Source: Dongia rigui
Lineage (GTDB): Bacteria > Pseudomonadota > Alphaproteobacteria > Dongiales > Dongiaceae
Direction of reading: 5' to 3'
Assembly (NCBI RefSeq): GCF_034044635.1
Contig: NZ_JAXCLX010000001.1
Location: 620,001 to 684,000, forward strand
Length of the DNA: 64,000 nucleotides
Positions within the stretch are counted from its first letter, which is position 1; every line of letters starts with the position of its first letter. Positions 10,617 through 19,220 of the stretch are shown piece after piece. A program made the translations under genes and the position numbers. Below the pieces are notes generated by a model. That model searched no databases. It was not told the origin of the DNA and saw only the letters and a program-made list of their open reading frames with translations.

Positions 10617-12434
10617 CTAGACCGCCAATGCGTTGAAGTCGTCGAGCAGCATGGCGATACGGCCTGTATCCCACTGATCCATGATCAGCCTGGCGCAACG
10701 GGTCGCTGCGAGATAGTCGATGTTGCGGATGCGCTGCTTCACACGCGGCAGGTTGACCGGCGCCATGGAGAGATCCTGGATGCCGAGGCCCAGCAACAGC
10801 GGCACGAATTTGGGATCGCCGGCGATCTCGCCGCAGACACTGATGGGAATGCGCGCCCGCAAGGCCGCTTCGGTCGCGAACTGAATGAGACGCAGCACGG
10901 CCGGGTGCAGCGGATTGTAGAGATGCGCCACCTGCTCCTCGCCGCGATCGATGGCGAGTGTGTATTGCGTGAGGTCGTTGGAGCCCACAGCAAAGAAATC
11001 GGAGACCTGGGCCAGGGCATCGGCCGCAAGCGCCGCACCCGGCACCTCGATCATGACGCCCACGGGCGGCAGCGGGTCCGCCATCTTGATGCCGCGCCGC
11101 TTCAGGCGCTTGGCAACCTGCAAGACGATTTCGCGGACCTGTTTCACTTCGGACAGCGACGAGATCATGGGCAGCAGGATGCGCACGGGACCAAAGGCGC
11201 TGGTGCGCAGGATCGCGGCAATCTGCGCCTCAAGCAGAGGGCGTTCCTGCAGCCCCAAGCGGATGGCGCGCAGACCCAAGGCCGGATTGGCGGTGTCGCC
11301 CAGCCTGTCGCGCAAGGACGGCGCCAGCTTGTCGCCCCCCACATCGAGCGTGCGAATGGTGACGGGCCGGCCCTCCATGCCTTCGACGATGGCGCGGTAG
11401 GCTTCGACCTGCTCATCCTCGGAGGGGAGATCGACCCGGTTCATATAGAGGAATTCCGAGCGCAATAACCCCACGCCCTCGGCACCGGCCGCCAAGGCCA
11501 TGTCGAGTTCACGCGGCAATTCCAGATTGACCAGCATGCCGATGCGCTGGCCGTCACGTGTCACTGCCGGCAGCTTCTTGAGGCGCGAGAGAATCCGCTC
11601 GGTCTTTTCCAGTTCCAGCTGGCGGCGGTGGAATTCCTCGAGCCTGGCGGCGGTCGGGTTGATGAAGATGCGCCCGCCGGCACCGTCGACGATCACGGTG
11701 TCGCCGGTTCTCACGGCACTGGAAAGTCCGGCGAGGCCCAGCACCGCCGGCAGCGCCAACGACCGCGCCATGATGGCCGTGTGGCTCTCGGCGCCACCTA
11801 GCTCTGTGGCAAAGGCGTGAATGCGCTTGGGATCGAGCAGGGCCGTGTCGGCCGGCGTCAGTTCCTCGGCAATGACGATGGCGCCCTCGGGCAGGTGCTT
11901 GAAGGCCTCGAACGGCGTCTTGGTCAGATTGCGCAGCAACCGATCGCCGACCTCGCGCACATCCTTGGCGCGGGCAGAGAGATAGGGGTCATTGAGATGC
12001 TCGAAATCATGCGCGATCGCGTTGATCTCGGTCTGCACTGCCGCTTCGGCATTCTGCTGCTCGTCGGAGATGCGCTTTTCGACGCCGCGTACAATGCGCG
12101 AGCCCGACAGCATCTGCATATGCGCGTCGAGCAGGAACTCGAGTTCCTCCGCGGCGGCACCATGCAACTCGGCGCTCTTCTTCTTCAGTTTTCTGAGCTG
12201 GCGATCGGATTTCGCCAGCGCATCGCGAAAGCGTTCCAGCTCCGCGTCCACAGCCTCGGCAGAAATCTCATAATCCGGCACGTTGACGACGCCGATCTCG
12301 ACCACATGGGCTTCGCCGATGGCGATGCCCGCCGAGACGCCAAGTCCTTCAAGCAGGACCTCGTGGCCGGCCGCTGACTTGTCCCTGGCGGTCTTGGGCG
12401 AACGACGCGACGGGCGCGGCGTTTCACTCTTCAT
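10617..12434 (-). CDS. ptsI: PTS Enzyme I (phosphoenolpyruvate-protein phosphotransferase)
   Basis: A 605-residue Enzyme I that takes phosphate from PEP and passes it to HPr. The phosphorylated His218 sits in LGGAESHTAIMARSL; PEP-binding motifs GVGLLRSEFLYMNR and FFAVGSNDLTQY and the C-terminal SVCGEIAGDP are intact. There is no N-terminal GAF domain, so by architecture it is not the classical PtsP of the nitrogen PTS, although its neighbourhood is regulatory. ATG 12434 is chosen; it overlaps the ptsH stop by 11 bases and begins a basic, low-complexity leader of about 20 residues. No sugar-specific EIIBC gene is near, so the phosphate probably ends on EIIA(Man) for regulation. Confidence 0.94.
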   Translation of the reverse strand: MKSETPRPSRRSPKTARDKSAAGHEVLLEGLGVSAGIAIGEAHVVEIGVVNVPDYEISAEAVDAELERFRDALAKSDRQLRKLKKKSAELHGAAAEELEFLLDAHMQMLSGSRIVRGVEKRISDEQQNAEAAVQTEINAIAHDFEHLNDPYLSARAKDVREVGDRLLRNLTKTPFEAFKHLPEGAIVIAEELTPADTALLDPKRIHAFATELGGAESHTAIMARSLALPAVLGLAGLSSAVRTGDTVIVDGAGGRIFINPTAARLEEFHRRQLELEKTERILSRLKKLPAVTRDGQRIGMLVNLELPRELDMALAAGAEGVGLLRSEFLYMNRVDLPSEDEQVEAYRAIVEGMEGRPVTIRTLDVGGDKLAPSLRDRLGDTANPALGLRAIRLGLQERPLLEAQIAAILRTSAFGPVRILLPMISSLSEVKQVREIVLQVAKRLKRRGIKMADPLPPVGVMIEVPGAALAADALAQVSDFFAVGSNDLTQYTLAIDRGEEQVAHLYNPLHPAVLRLIQFATEAALRARIPISVCGEIAGDPKFVPLLLGLGIQDLSMAPVNLPRVKQRIRNIDYLAATRCARLIMDQWDTGRIAMLLDDFNALAV

Positions 12435-12699
12435 CGAACTTGCGCTTGATGAGGTCGACCAGAGCGTCGACCGCGGCGCGCGCATCGGAACCCTGGGCGC
12501 GGATCTCCAGCTCGGTGCCGATGCTGGCGGCCAGCATCATCAGGCCCATGATGGAACCGCCGCTGACATCCATCTCGCCCTTGGCGACACGAATATCGGC
12601 GGTGAAGCTGCCGGCCGTCTTCACGAACTTGGCGGCAGCGCGGGCATGGAGGCCCTTCTGGTTGGAGATCTGGGCGCGGGCGGTGATCATATCGGTCAT
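12424..12699 (-). CDS. ptsH: Phosphocarrier protein HPr
   Basis: A 91-residue HPr. The catalytic His18 is in KGLHARAAAKFV, and the regulatory Ser49 lies in GGSIMGLMML, the site HprK phosphorylates in other bacteria. An alternative ATG at codon 4 would give the more usual HPr length. It sits between the EIIA(Man) gene (13 bp upstream) and ptsI, whose start overlaps its 3' end. Having both phosphorylation sites beside an hprK gene supports use as a sensor of energy state rather than only a sugar-transport relay. Confidence 0.95.
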   Translation of the reverse strand: MTDMITARAQISNQKGLHARAAAKFVKTAGSFTADIRVAKGEMDVSGGSIMGLMMLAASIGTELEIRAQGSDARAAVDALVDLIKRKFDEE

Positions 12700-12712
12700 C
12701 GACGCCCCTCCC

Positions 12713-13135
12713 TCAGCATTCGCTGGCTTTAAGAAGCTGCGAAGCCACGTTGATATATTTGCGTCCCGCTTCCTGCGCCGCCGTCACGGCCCCCGTCAGC
12801 GGCAAGGTGCCCCGCACGCTGGCGAGCTTGATCAGCATCGGCAGGTTGACACCGGCCACAACCTCGACATTGGCCTTGTCGAGCGTCGAGATGGCGAGGT
12901 TCGACGGCGTGCCGCCGAACATGTCGGTCAGCAGGACGACGCCCTTTCCCTGGTCACATTGCGCGACGGCCTCGAGGATCTCGCGCCGGCGCAATTCCAT
13001 GTCGTCTTCGGGGCCGATGCAGATGGCGACTGCCGCCTGCTGTTTGCCCACCACATGCTCGAGGGCAGCGAGAAATTCGGCGGCAAGATTGCCATGCGTC
13101 ACGAGGACGATGCCGATTAACTGAGTCTGAACCAC
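12713..13135 (-). CDS. ptsM: PTS EIIA component, mannose family (regulatory)
   Basis: A protein of about 140 residues of the EIIA(Man) fold. The phosphorylated His is His14 in IVLVTHG, and the LLTDMFGGTPSNLA segment is typical. Alphaproteobacteria usually have this lone EIIA next to HPr, Enzyme I and HprK without a mannose permease, and it is thought to act by protein contact. The start is a GTG at 13135 or 13141, both just after a G-run that can serve as ribosome-binding site; a longer open frame to 13201 would overlap rapZ and is not supported. Confidence 0.9.
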   Translation of the reverse strand: MVQTQLIGIVLVTHGNLAAEFLAALEHVVGKQQAAVAICIGPEDDMELRRREILEAVAQCDQGKGVVLLTDMFGGTPSNLAISTLDKANVEVVAGVNLPMLIKLASVRGTLPLTGAVTAAQEAGRKYINVASQLLKASEC

Positions 13136-13178
13136 ACACACCCCCAAATCAGATGACCTCGCTTGCGGCGCATGCCCC

Positions 13179-14105
13179 TCACTTGGCGGAGCGCCCCACA
13201 TCGCGATGCCTGAGCGTGACCGACCGGCCCCGCTCCCTCAACCATTGCGCCAACCTGCCCGCCACGAAGACGGAGCGATGCCGGCCGCCGGTGCAGCCGA
13301 TGGCGATGGTCAGATAGCTCTTTCCTTCGCCCTCATACCCCGGCAAGAGCGGCCACAATAAGGAAGTCAGGGCCGCAAAGAAACCGGGGAAAGCTGGATC
13401 TGCCGCAATGGCCTGCCCAACCGCCGCATCCTCTCCCGACAATGGCCTAAGCGACTGATTATAATACGGATTTTCCAAGAACCGAACGTCAAAGACCAAA
13501 TCGGCCTCGCGCGGCAGGCCGTGCTTATAAGAGAATGACAGGACGGTAAGTGCCAGATCGGACTGTGCCGGCAGGCCGAAATGCCCGACAAGCATGGTCT
13601 TCAAATCGCCGATCGCGGTATCGCTGGTATCGAGAACAACATCCGCTTCGCCGCGGACCGGCCGCATCAATTGCCGCTCGCGCAGGATGCCATCGCCGAC
13701 CGGCCGATCCTGCGCCAACGGATGGCGGCGACGCGTTTCGGTGTAACGCCGCTGCAGGACATCGTCGTCGCAATCGAGGAACACAAGACTCACGCGAAAG
13801 CGCTTGTCGGCCTTGAGCTGTGCCACCAGGGCAATGAAGCGGTCGCTGGAAAAACCGCTGGTGCGGGAGTCGAAGCCGAGCGCCACCGGCTTGTCCATCG
13901 CCGGCAGATTTGCCTGGCCAAGACCCGTTACCAGATGCGGCAGCAGATCGAGCGGCATGTTGTCGACCGCTTCATAGCCGATATCCTCAAGGCATTTGAG
14001 CGCGGTCGAACGGCCGGCACCGGCAAGCCCCGTCACAAGGACGATGTGCCGAGGTTCGGCGTCGCCCGCTGGCGTCACGATATCGGCTGTCCCTGGTTGC
14101 GGCAT
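13179..14105 (-). CDS. rapZ: RapZ/YvcJ-family nucleotide-binding adapter
   Basis: A 308-residue P-loop protein. Walker A is GLAGAGRS (residues 26-33), with the family motifs GYEAVDNMPLDLLPHL, FLDCDDDVLQRRYTETRRRHPL, FSYKHGLPREADLVFDVRFL and the C-terminal IAIGCTGGRHRSV. RapZ in enterobacteria guides RNase E to the GlmZ small RNA; in alphaproteobacteria the target is unknown. ATG 14105 has a GAGAG ribosome-binding site; a GTG at 14126 overlapping the hprK stop is the alternative start. It lies between hprK and the EIIA gene. Confidence 0.93.
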   Translation of the reverse strand: MPQPGTADIVTPAGDAEPRHIVLVTGLAGAGRSTALKCLEDIGYEAVDNMPLDLLPHLVTGLGQANLPAMDKPVALGFDSRTSGFSSDRFIALVAQLKADKRFRVSLVFLDCDDDVLQRRYTETRRRHPLAQDRPVGDGILRERQLMRPVRGEADVVLDTSDTAIGDLKTMLVGHFGLPAQSDLALTVLSFSYKHGLPREADLVFDVRFLENPYYNQSLRPLSGEDAAVGQAIAADPAFPGFFAALTSLLWPLLPGYEGEGKSYLTIAIGCTGGRHRSVFVAGRLAQWLRERGRSVTLRHRDVGRSAK

Positions 14106-14122
14106 GAACGTCTCTCTAACAC

Positions 14123-14590
14123 TCACTCACGTCCCAGAATATGGCTAGGGCCGCTGCGCACCGCAAGCCGCAGCTTAGCGGTTGCCGAGACGGCAAAGGG
14201 GTCTAGCTTCAGCAAAGGCGCATTGATGCCCAGATATTCAGCCGTTTCAGCCGCGGGCATGCGTTCGATGTCGCTGGCGCCGGCCATGTCGATCACCCAG
14301 GCGAGTGGCACAAATCGATCGACATGCGGAACAGCGACGAGACCCACGCCGCGCGCCTCGATGACACCCCTGAGTTCGGCAGGCATCGCTGTGGGAGCAC
14401 CGATCAGCAGGCGGTCACCCTCTCGGCGCAGTTCGACCTGCTCGTCGCTGATGAGCCTCGCACCTTCGTCGATGAGGCGCAGCGCCAGATCCGAGCGACC
14501 GCTGCCGGAAGGTCCGCGGAGCAAGACGGCCTGGCTGTCGATTTCCACCGCCACCCCGTCGATGCGCTGGGATGCAGGCGTCACCACCAT
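14123..14590 (-). CDS. hprK: HPr kinase/phosphorylase, short alphaproteobacterial form
   Basis: A 155-residue protein equal to the C-terminal catalytic domain of HprK, the usual form in alphaproteobacteria, which lack the N-terminal half found in Firmicutes. It would phosphorylate and dephosphorylate the regulatory Ser of HPr. The P-loop reads GPSGSGRSD (residues 26-34) with Arg (codon CGC) at the place normally held by Lys. Downstream DEGARLISDEQVEL and RGVIEARGVG match the family, including the capsule region before the HprK signature. It starts 1 bp after the chvG stop and its own stop overlaps a possible rapZ start, so it is translated as part of one operon. Confidence 0.9.
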   Translation of the reverse strand: MVVTPASQRIDGVAVEIDSQAVLLRGPSGSGRSDLALRLIDEGARLISDEQVELRREGDRLLIGAPTAMPAELRGVIEARGVGLVAVPHVDRFVPLAWVIDMAGASDIERMPAAETAEYLGINAPLLKLDPFAVSATAKLRLAVRSGPSHILGRE

Positions 14591-14591
14591 C

Positions 14592-16430
14592 TCAGGCCAC
14601 CGGCAGAGTCACGGTGAAGCGAGCGCCGATGATGCGGCCGCCGGAGTCTTTCAGGTTGTCGGCCACCAGGGATCCGCCATAGGCCTCGACAATCTGCTTC
14701 GAGATCGAAAGACCGAGGCCGGAATGGGTCCCGAATTTCTCGCCTTTCGGCCGTTCGGAATAGAAGCGTTCGAAAATCGCCGCCAGTTTGTCCGGCGGGA
14801 TGCCGGGGCCTTCGTCATCGACCGTGAGGACGACCTGCCGCCCGACGCGACGCGCGCCCAGCAGGATGGTGCCACTGGGTGGGCTAAAGGAAATGGCATT
14901 GGCGACCAGATTGCGCACCACCTGGCCAAGGCGCCCTTCCGTGCCCAGCACGGAGAGGTCGTCGTTCTCAGGCAACTGCGTGCGAATGACGGCTGCCTGC
15001 TCCCGGCCGGTCGCGGCATGGATATCGGCGACGGCCAGCACCAGTTCCCGCAGCTTGACCGGCGCCGCCTCGACACGCGACATCTCGGCATCGATGCGCG
15101 ATGCGTCGGAAATGTCGCTGATCAGGCGATCGAGCCGCTGCACGTCATCAAGGATGATGCTCATCAGCTTTTTCTGCTGCTGCGGATCCTCGACGCGCGC
15201 CACGGTTTCGACGGCACTCCGGAGCGAGGTCAGCGGATTCTTGATTTCATGCGCCACGTCGGCAGCAAATCCCTCGATCGCATCCATGCGCCGCCAGACC
15301 GCTTCGGTCATGTCGCGCAGCGCACCGGACAGATCGCCGATCTCGTCGCTGCGTGCCGATAGATCCGGAATCGTCTTCTGCCGTCCCTTGTCACGCCGGA
15401 CGCGATCGGCGGCATCCGCCAGGCGATGGATCGGCAACGCAATGGTGCTGGCGAGATAGAGCGAGAGCAGCACGGTGACGCCGAGGGCGATACCGGAAAC
15501 ACCCAGAATGGTCAGGCGCGTATCGCGCAAGGTTGCCTCGATGTCGTCGCCGGGCTTCGTCAGCAGCAGGGCCCCCAGCACCTGCCGATAGCGCTGCACC
15601 GGCACGGCGGCAGAGAGGATCATTTTGCCTTTGCCGGCATCGCGCACGAAGGTTGCGGCTTCACCATTGAGGGCCTTCACCACCTCATCGTAATCGGTGG
15701 CATTCTGGACGGCGGCTTCCTGATAGGGCTTCAGAATGCGGCCGCTGGGCAAGCGGTCGAAGACCCAGTCATAGGCGCCGGCGACCCATTTCCAGGCCAG
15801 ACTCTCATTGGGATCGAGCGGCGGCAGCGGCGTGATCGTAACGATGCCGCCAGGGCCGGAGAGCAGGAATGAATCCGCGATCAAGATTCCGTCCGGCGTA
15901 AAAAGGCGTGCCCGCGTCTTCGACACGTCCACCAGCCGCCGGATGGTCTGGCGCGATGTTTCCGGCACCAGCTTTTCATCGCCCAAGGGACTGGTGGCGA
16001 CACCGCTCGCCGCCAACGCGCCGGAGAAAAGCGACCCTTCGGTTTTGAGCAGTTCCAATTCGGATTGCAGCAGGCTGTCGCGATAGGTCGGCAGATAGAG
16101 CAGACCCAGGACCGGCACCAGCAGCGCCATGATGTTGAGGACCAGGATACGGCGGGTCAGCGGGGACTGCCACAGCGACCGGCGCGATGCCGGCAGGCGC
16201 TTCGACGTCATCTTCCCGCGCGTCTCGGGCGGCGGCGGCATCTCCGGCGCGACTTGCGGGCGTGCTTTGCGCAGTTGAGGCTCGTGACGTGCCGGTTCTT
16301 GTACGGGCACCGCTGCCCGGCGTGCCCAGAATCGCTTCTTGCCGGCGCTGTCTTGCGCCGCTGCGGCTTTCGATGACGACAGCGGCAAGCGCCAACGCTC
16401 GAGATCGTCGCCCCGCGTCGCCTCGCTCAT
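14592..16430 (-). CDS. chvG: ChvG-type sensor histidine kinase
   Basis: A 612-residue inner-membrane kinase. A basic, Pro/Ala-rich cytoplasmic leader of about 100 residues precedes TM1 (ILVLNIMALLVPVLGLLYLP), a periplasmic sensor region of about 200 residues, TM2 (about residues 310-330), a HAMP linker, HisKA (FAADVAHEIKNPLTSLRS) and HATPase_c (DDEGPGIP, SGLGLSI). ChvG/ExoS/BvrS kinases respond to acid and envelope stress and in rhizobia are held off by ExoR; no exoR is present here. It follows chvI by 24 bp and precedes hprK, the classical alphaproteobacterial order. Confidence 0.94.
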   Translation of the reverse strand: MSEATRGDDLERWRLPLSSSKAAAAQDSAGKKRFWARRAAVPVQEPARHEPQLRKARPQVAPEMPPPPETRGKMTSKRLPASRRSLWQSPLTRRILVLNIMALLVPVLGLLYLPTYRDSLLQSELELLKTEGSLFSGALAASGVATSPLGDEKLVPETSRQTIRRLVDVSKTRARLFTPDGILIADSFLLSGPGGIVTITPLPPLDPNESLAWKWVAGAYDWVFDRLPSGRILKPYQEAAVQNATDYDEVVKALNGEAATFVRDAGKGKMILSAAVPVQRYRQVLGALLLTKPGDDIEATLRDTRLTILGVSGIALGVTVLLSLYLASTIALPIHRLADAADRVRRDKGRQKTIPDLSARSDEIGDLSGALRDMTEAVWRRMDAIEGFAADVAHEIKNPLTSLRSAVETVARVEDPQQQKKLMSIILDDVQRLDRLISDISDASRIDAEMSRVEAAPVKLRELVLAVADIHAATGREQAAVIRTQLPENDDLSVLGTEGRLGQVVRNLVANAISFSPPSGTILLGARRVGRQVVLTVDDEGPGIPPDKLAAIFERFYSERPKGEKFGTHSGLGLSISKQIVEAYGGSLVADNLKDSGGRIIGARFTVTLPVA

Positions 16431-16454
16431 CTCATGCGCCGATCACGCAGCATG

Positions 16455-17150
16455 TCAGCTTTCTTTGTAGCGATAGCCGACGCCATAGAGGGTCTCGATA
16501 TGATTGAACTCGCCGATCACAGCCTTGAACTTCTTGCGCAGCCGCTTGATGTGGCTGTCGATGGTACGATCGTCGACATAGATGTTCTCGCCATAAGCGG
16601 AATCCATCAGCTGGTCGCGGCTCTTCACATGCCCGGGACGCTGCGCCAACGCCTTCAGCAGCAGGAACTCGGTGACGGTGAGCTCGATCGGCCGGCCGTC
16701 CCAGGTGCACAGATGCCGCGTCGGATCCATCATCAATGGCCCGCGCATCATCGCTGCCTCAGCCGTCTGCCCGGTCGCATTGCGGCTTTCCTCGCGGCGC
16801 AGGATGGACCGTATGCGCTCGATGAGCAGGCGTTGCGAGAACGGCTTCTTGATGTAATCGTCGGCACCCATGCGCAGACCCATCAACTCGTCCACCTCGT
16901 CGTCCTTGGAGGTGAGGAAGATGACCGGCAGTGAGGAGGTCTTGCGCAGCTTTTCCAGAAGTTCCATGCCGTCCATGCGTGGCATCTTGATATCGAGCAC
17001 GGCAAGGTCGACCGGCTGCTGGGTCAGGCCACGCAAGGCCTCGGCCCCATCGCTATAGGTGCGCACGGCAAAGCCCTCGGCCTCCAGCGTGATCGTAACT
17101 GAGGTCAGGATGTTGCGGTCGTCATCAACCAGCGCAATGGTTTGCGGCAC
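16455..17150 (-). CDS. chvI: ChvI-type OmpR-family response regulator
   Basis: A 231-residue regulator with an N-terminal receiver (VDDD, phospho-acceptor Asp53 in [11 protein letters not shown], Lys in YIKKPF) and a C-terminal winged-helix DNA-binding domain ([34 protein letters not shown]). It is the partner of ChvG encoded 24 bp downstream. It heads the run chvI-chvG-hprK-rapZ-EIIA-ptsH-ptsI; the 180 bp to the divergent gene at 17331 must hold its promoter, but I see no clear binding site there. Confidence 0.95.
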   Translation of the reverse strand: MPQTIALVDDDRNILTSVTITLEAEGFAVRTYSDGAEALRGLTQQPVDLAVLDIKMPRMDGMELLEKLRKTSSLPVIFLTSKDDEVDELMGLRMGADDYIKKPFSQRLLIERIRSILRREESRNATGQTAEAAMMRGPLMMDPTRHLCTWDGRPIELTVTEFLLLKALAQRPGHVKSRDQLMDSAYGENIYVDDRTIDSHIKRLRKKFKAVIGEFNHIETLYGVGYRYKES

Positions 17151-17330
17151 GGGATTCCCTCCTTGGCGGGCGAAGAAGTATAGAAGTCAGCGGACCTTGC
17201 CAAGATTGCCGCCAATCATGACAGAAATGGGGCGCAATCGGCACATTTGCTAGGCCAAGTGATTGCGCATACTGGATTCTGCGCCCAATCTTCCGCCCGT
17301 TCCAACAATTTGCCAAACGAGTCGTGATCC

Positions 17331-17786
17331 ATGAACGAAGATATTGATCCAAAAGGGGAAATTAAACGGCTCATGCAGCTCCCCAAGGCCTCATTCGGGA
17401 CACTGGCGCGGCGGGACGATACCACCTACCCGTCCGTGAGCCTCACCGTTCCGGCCCTGGATGGCGCCGGCATGCCGTTGCTGCTGCTCTCCGACCTCTC
17501 CGATCATGTGCGCAATCTCGGCAACAGCTCGAAGGCGTCGCTGCTGTTTGATGGAACTGGCGGCATCGATGAGCCGCTGACCGGCCCGCGGGTAACATTG
17601 CTGGGCGAGGTCACCGAGACGCGTGACCCGGCACATCGCGCTGCCTATCTCGCCGCACGCCCGGAGGCCGCCTTCTACGCCGACTTTAAGGACTTCCGCT
17701 TCTATCGCTTCACGGTCAACGAGGCGCTGCTGGTGGCTGGCTTTGGCCGCATACACCGTTTCATGGCCAACGAGTTGTTCAGCTAG
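17331..17786 (+). CDS. HugZ-like pyridoxamine 5'-phosphate oxidase-fold protein
   Basis: A 151-residue flavin-reductase-like split-barrel protein. The motif FGTLARRDDTTYPSVSL near residue 25, LSDLSDHVRNL, and a C-terminal FRFYRFTVNEALLVAGFGRIHR match the N-terminal half of HugZ-type proteins, which bind FMN or haem. It lacks the C-terminal DUF2470 domain usual in haem-degrading HugZ, so haem degradation should not be assumed. It is transcribed divergently from chvI and its last eight bases overlap the convergent small gene at 17779. Confidence 0.82.
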   Translation: MNEDIDPKGEIKRLMQLPKASFGTLARRDDTTYPSVSLTVPALDGAGMPLLLLSDLSDHVRNLGNSSKASLLFDGTGGIDEPLTGPRVTLLGEVTETRDPAHRAAYLAARPEAAFYADFKDFRFYRFTVNEALLVAGFGRIHRFMANELFS

Positions 17787-18057
17787 CGAAGATTCCCAGT
17801 ACCAAGAGACCGATGGCCGCCAGGCCAACGATCGGCACGATCAATGAAAGCGGTGTTAGGAGAATAGCGAGGGGGACATAAACCCATGCTGGCCATCCGC
17901 GCCGCTCCATTCCCCCGCTATAGAAATTGAATACTCCGCCGAGAATTTCGAACAACGCGTCAAATAGCGCTTCCACCATCAGCCTTACCGTCCAACTAAC
18001 AACCTTGCCGATGCCCCTGAGAATGGGGTCGATCAAGTCACCCGCTGAATCGATCAT
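17779..18057 (-). CDS. Small two-helix membrane protein, unknown
   Basis: A 92-residue hypothetical protein with two hydrophobic stretches: an amphipathic one at about 15-45 and a strong transmembrane segment at about 57-90 (VYVPLAILLTPLSLIVPIVGLAAIGLLVLGIFAS). No family is recognised. It overlaps the end of the convergent gene at 17331 by eight bases and lies upstream of a bidirectional terminator-like hairpin. Lower GC and many Ile/Phe codons fit a real membrane protein, but expression is unproven. Confidence 0.55.
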   Translation of the reverse strand: MIDSAGDLIDPILRGIGKVVSWTVRLMVEALFDALFEILGGVFNFYSGGMERRGWPAWVYVPLAILLTPLSLIVPIVGLAAIGLLVLGIFAS

Positions 18058-18109
18058 TACGCGTATTTGGCCCGCCGCCTTTCTCTTTCAAGGGGCGCAA
18101 AACGAAAAA

Positions 18110-18135
18110 CCCCGCCGCCCTGTCGGGCCGCGGGG
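18110..18135 (-). terminator. Hairpin terminator after the corrinoid protein gene
   Basis: An 11-bp GC stem with one mismatch (CCCCGCCGCCC against GGGCCGCGGGG) and loop TGTC is flanked by A-run and T-run on both sides (GAAAAA to the left, TTTTC to the right). It can act in both directions; it lies 30 bp after the stop of the corrinoid gene on the minus strand. Confidence 0.8.
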
Positions 18136-18165
18136 TTTTCTTACTCCAGCGCTGTCGCGCCGGGA

Positions 18166-18870
18166 TTACTTCTTGGCGAGAGCCGAACCCTGGCGCTTGG
18201 CCATGAAGGCCTTGGCGGTTTCGACGGCCACCGCGGCGTCGCGGCAATAAGCGTCAGCCCCGACGGAATTGGCGAAGGCTTCGTTGAGCGGCGCGCCGCC
18301 GACGAGGACGACATAGTCGTTGCGGATGCCCTTTTCGATCATCGCATCGACGACGACCTTCATGTAAGGCATCGTCGTGGTCAGCAGGGCCGACATGCCG
18401 AGAATGTCCGGCTGGTGCTCTTCGATGGCTTCGAGATACTTCTCGACCGGGTTGTTGATGCCAAGGTCGATCACTTCGAAGCCGGCGCCTTCCATCATCA
18501 TCGAGACGAGGTTCTTGCCGATGTCGTGGATGTCGCCCTTCACGGTGCCGATCACCATCTTGCCGACCTTCGGCGCGCCGGTTTCGGCGAGCAGCGGACG
18601 CAGGATGTGCATGCCGGCCTTCATGGCGTTGGCGGCGAGCAGCACTTCGGGGACGAACAGGATGCCGTCGCGGAAGTCGACACCGACGATGCGCATGCCT
18701 TCGACCAGCGCCTTGGTCAGGATGTCGTAGGGCGTCCAGCCGCGCTTCAGGAAGATGTTGACGGCCGCTTCGATCTCTTCCTTGAGACCGTCATAGAGGT
18801 CGTCATGTACCTGCTGGACAAGCTCGTCGTCGTTCAGCGTGTTAAGGTCAAGATCGCCGTCATTGGCCAT
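18166..18870 (-). CDS. Corrinoid (B12-binding) protein of methyltransferase systems
   Basis: A 234-residue protein with an N-terminal helical B12-binding cap (about 15-100) and a C-terminal cobalamin-binding Rossmann domain holding the base-off His in GDIHDIGKNLV, then SALLTTTM and VLVGGAP. This is the MtbC/MtgC type that carries the methyl group between a substrate methyltransferase (often an MttB-family trimethylamine or glycine-betaine enzyme) and a folate or thiol acceptor. No partner methyltransferase lies in the window, so its substrate cannot be named. It ends at a strong hairpin terminator and has no operon partner on either side. Confidence 0.92.
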   Translation of the reverse strand: MANDGDLDLNTLNDDELVQQVHDDLYDGLKEEIEAAVNIFLKRGWTPYDILTKALVEGMRIVGVDFRDGILFVPEVLLAANAMKAGMHILRPLLAETGAPKVGKMVIGTVKGDIHDIGKNLVSMMMEGAGFEVIDLGINNPVEKYLEAIEEHQPDILGMSALLTTTMPYMKVVVDAMIEKGIRNDYVVLVGGAPLNEAFANSVGADAYCRDAAVAVETAKAFMAKRQGSALAKK

Positions 18871-19184
18871 AGTCGCACCTTCGCCTTGGCATGTTGTTCA
18901 ATGAGGATGGCGGCGATCATCCGCTGCGCATCCTAATCTCTCGTTAAGAACCGGCGACAAACTGCCCGCTCATTCGAAATTTCGCAACAGGCGTAACGGC
19001 TTTCAGGGCTTGCAGGCCGTGCCGCCGCGACACCCAGTATCCGCTCAGCGACAGGGTTTTCGCGCTAACGCGCCATTCCCCTGCGACCGATGGCCTGCAC
19101 TCATCCATGCAGAAGAAGAATTCATGTCACCGGGATACCGGCCAGGGAAACGCCCACCAGGGGTGTTGCGAGTCGCGCGCTCAA
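18871..19184. other. Divergent intergenic region, corrinoid gene / hutH
   Basis: About 350 bp separate the divergent starts of the corrinoid gene and hutH. An open frame running in from 19107 ahead of hutH has no family similarity and lies upstream of a good ribosome-binding site, so it is treated as non-coding. Apart from the palindrome at 19185 I see no RNA gene, riboswitch (no B12 box is evident) or repeat here. Confidence 0.5.
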
Positions 19185-19198
19185 CTTGTATATACAAG
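19185..19198 (+). promoter_or_regulatory. HutC-type operator upstream of hutH
   Basis: CTTGTATATACAAG is a perfect 14-bp palindrome of the kind bound by the GntR-family repressor HutC (half-site CTTGT, spaced ATAT). It ends 22 bp before the hutH ATG. A further half-site-like CTTAGACAAG follows at 19199-19208. The repressor gene itself is not in this window. Confidence 0.75.
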
Positions 19199-19220
19199 CT
19201 TAGACAAGCAGGAGATTGCC

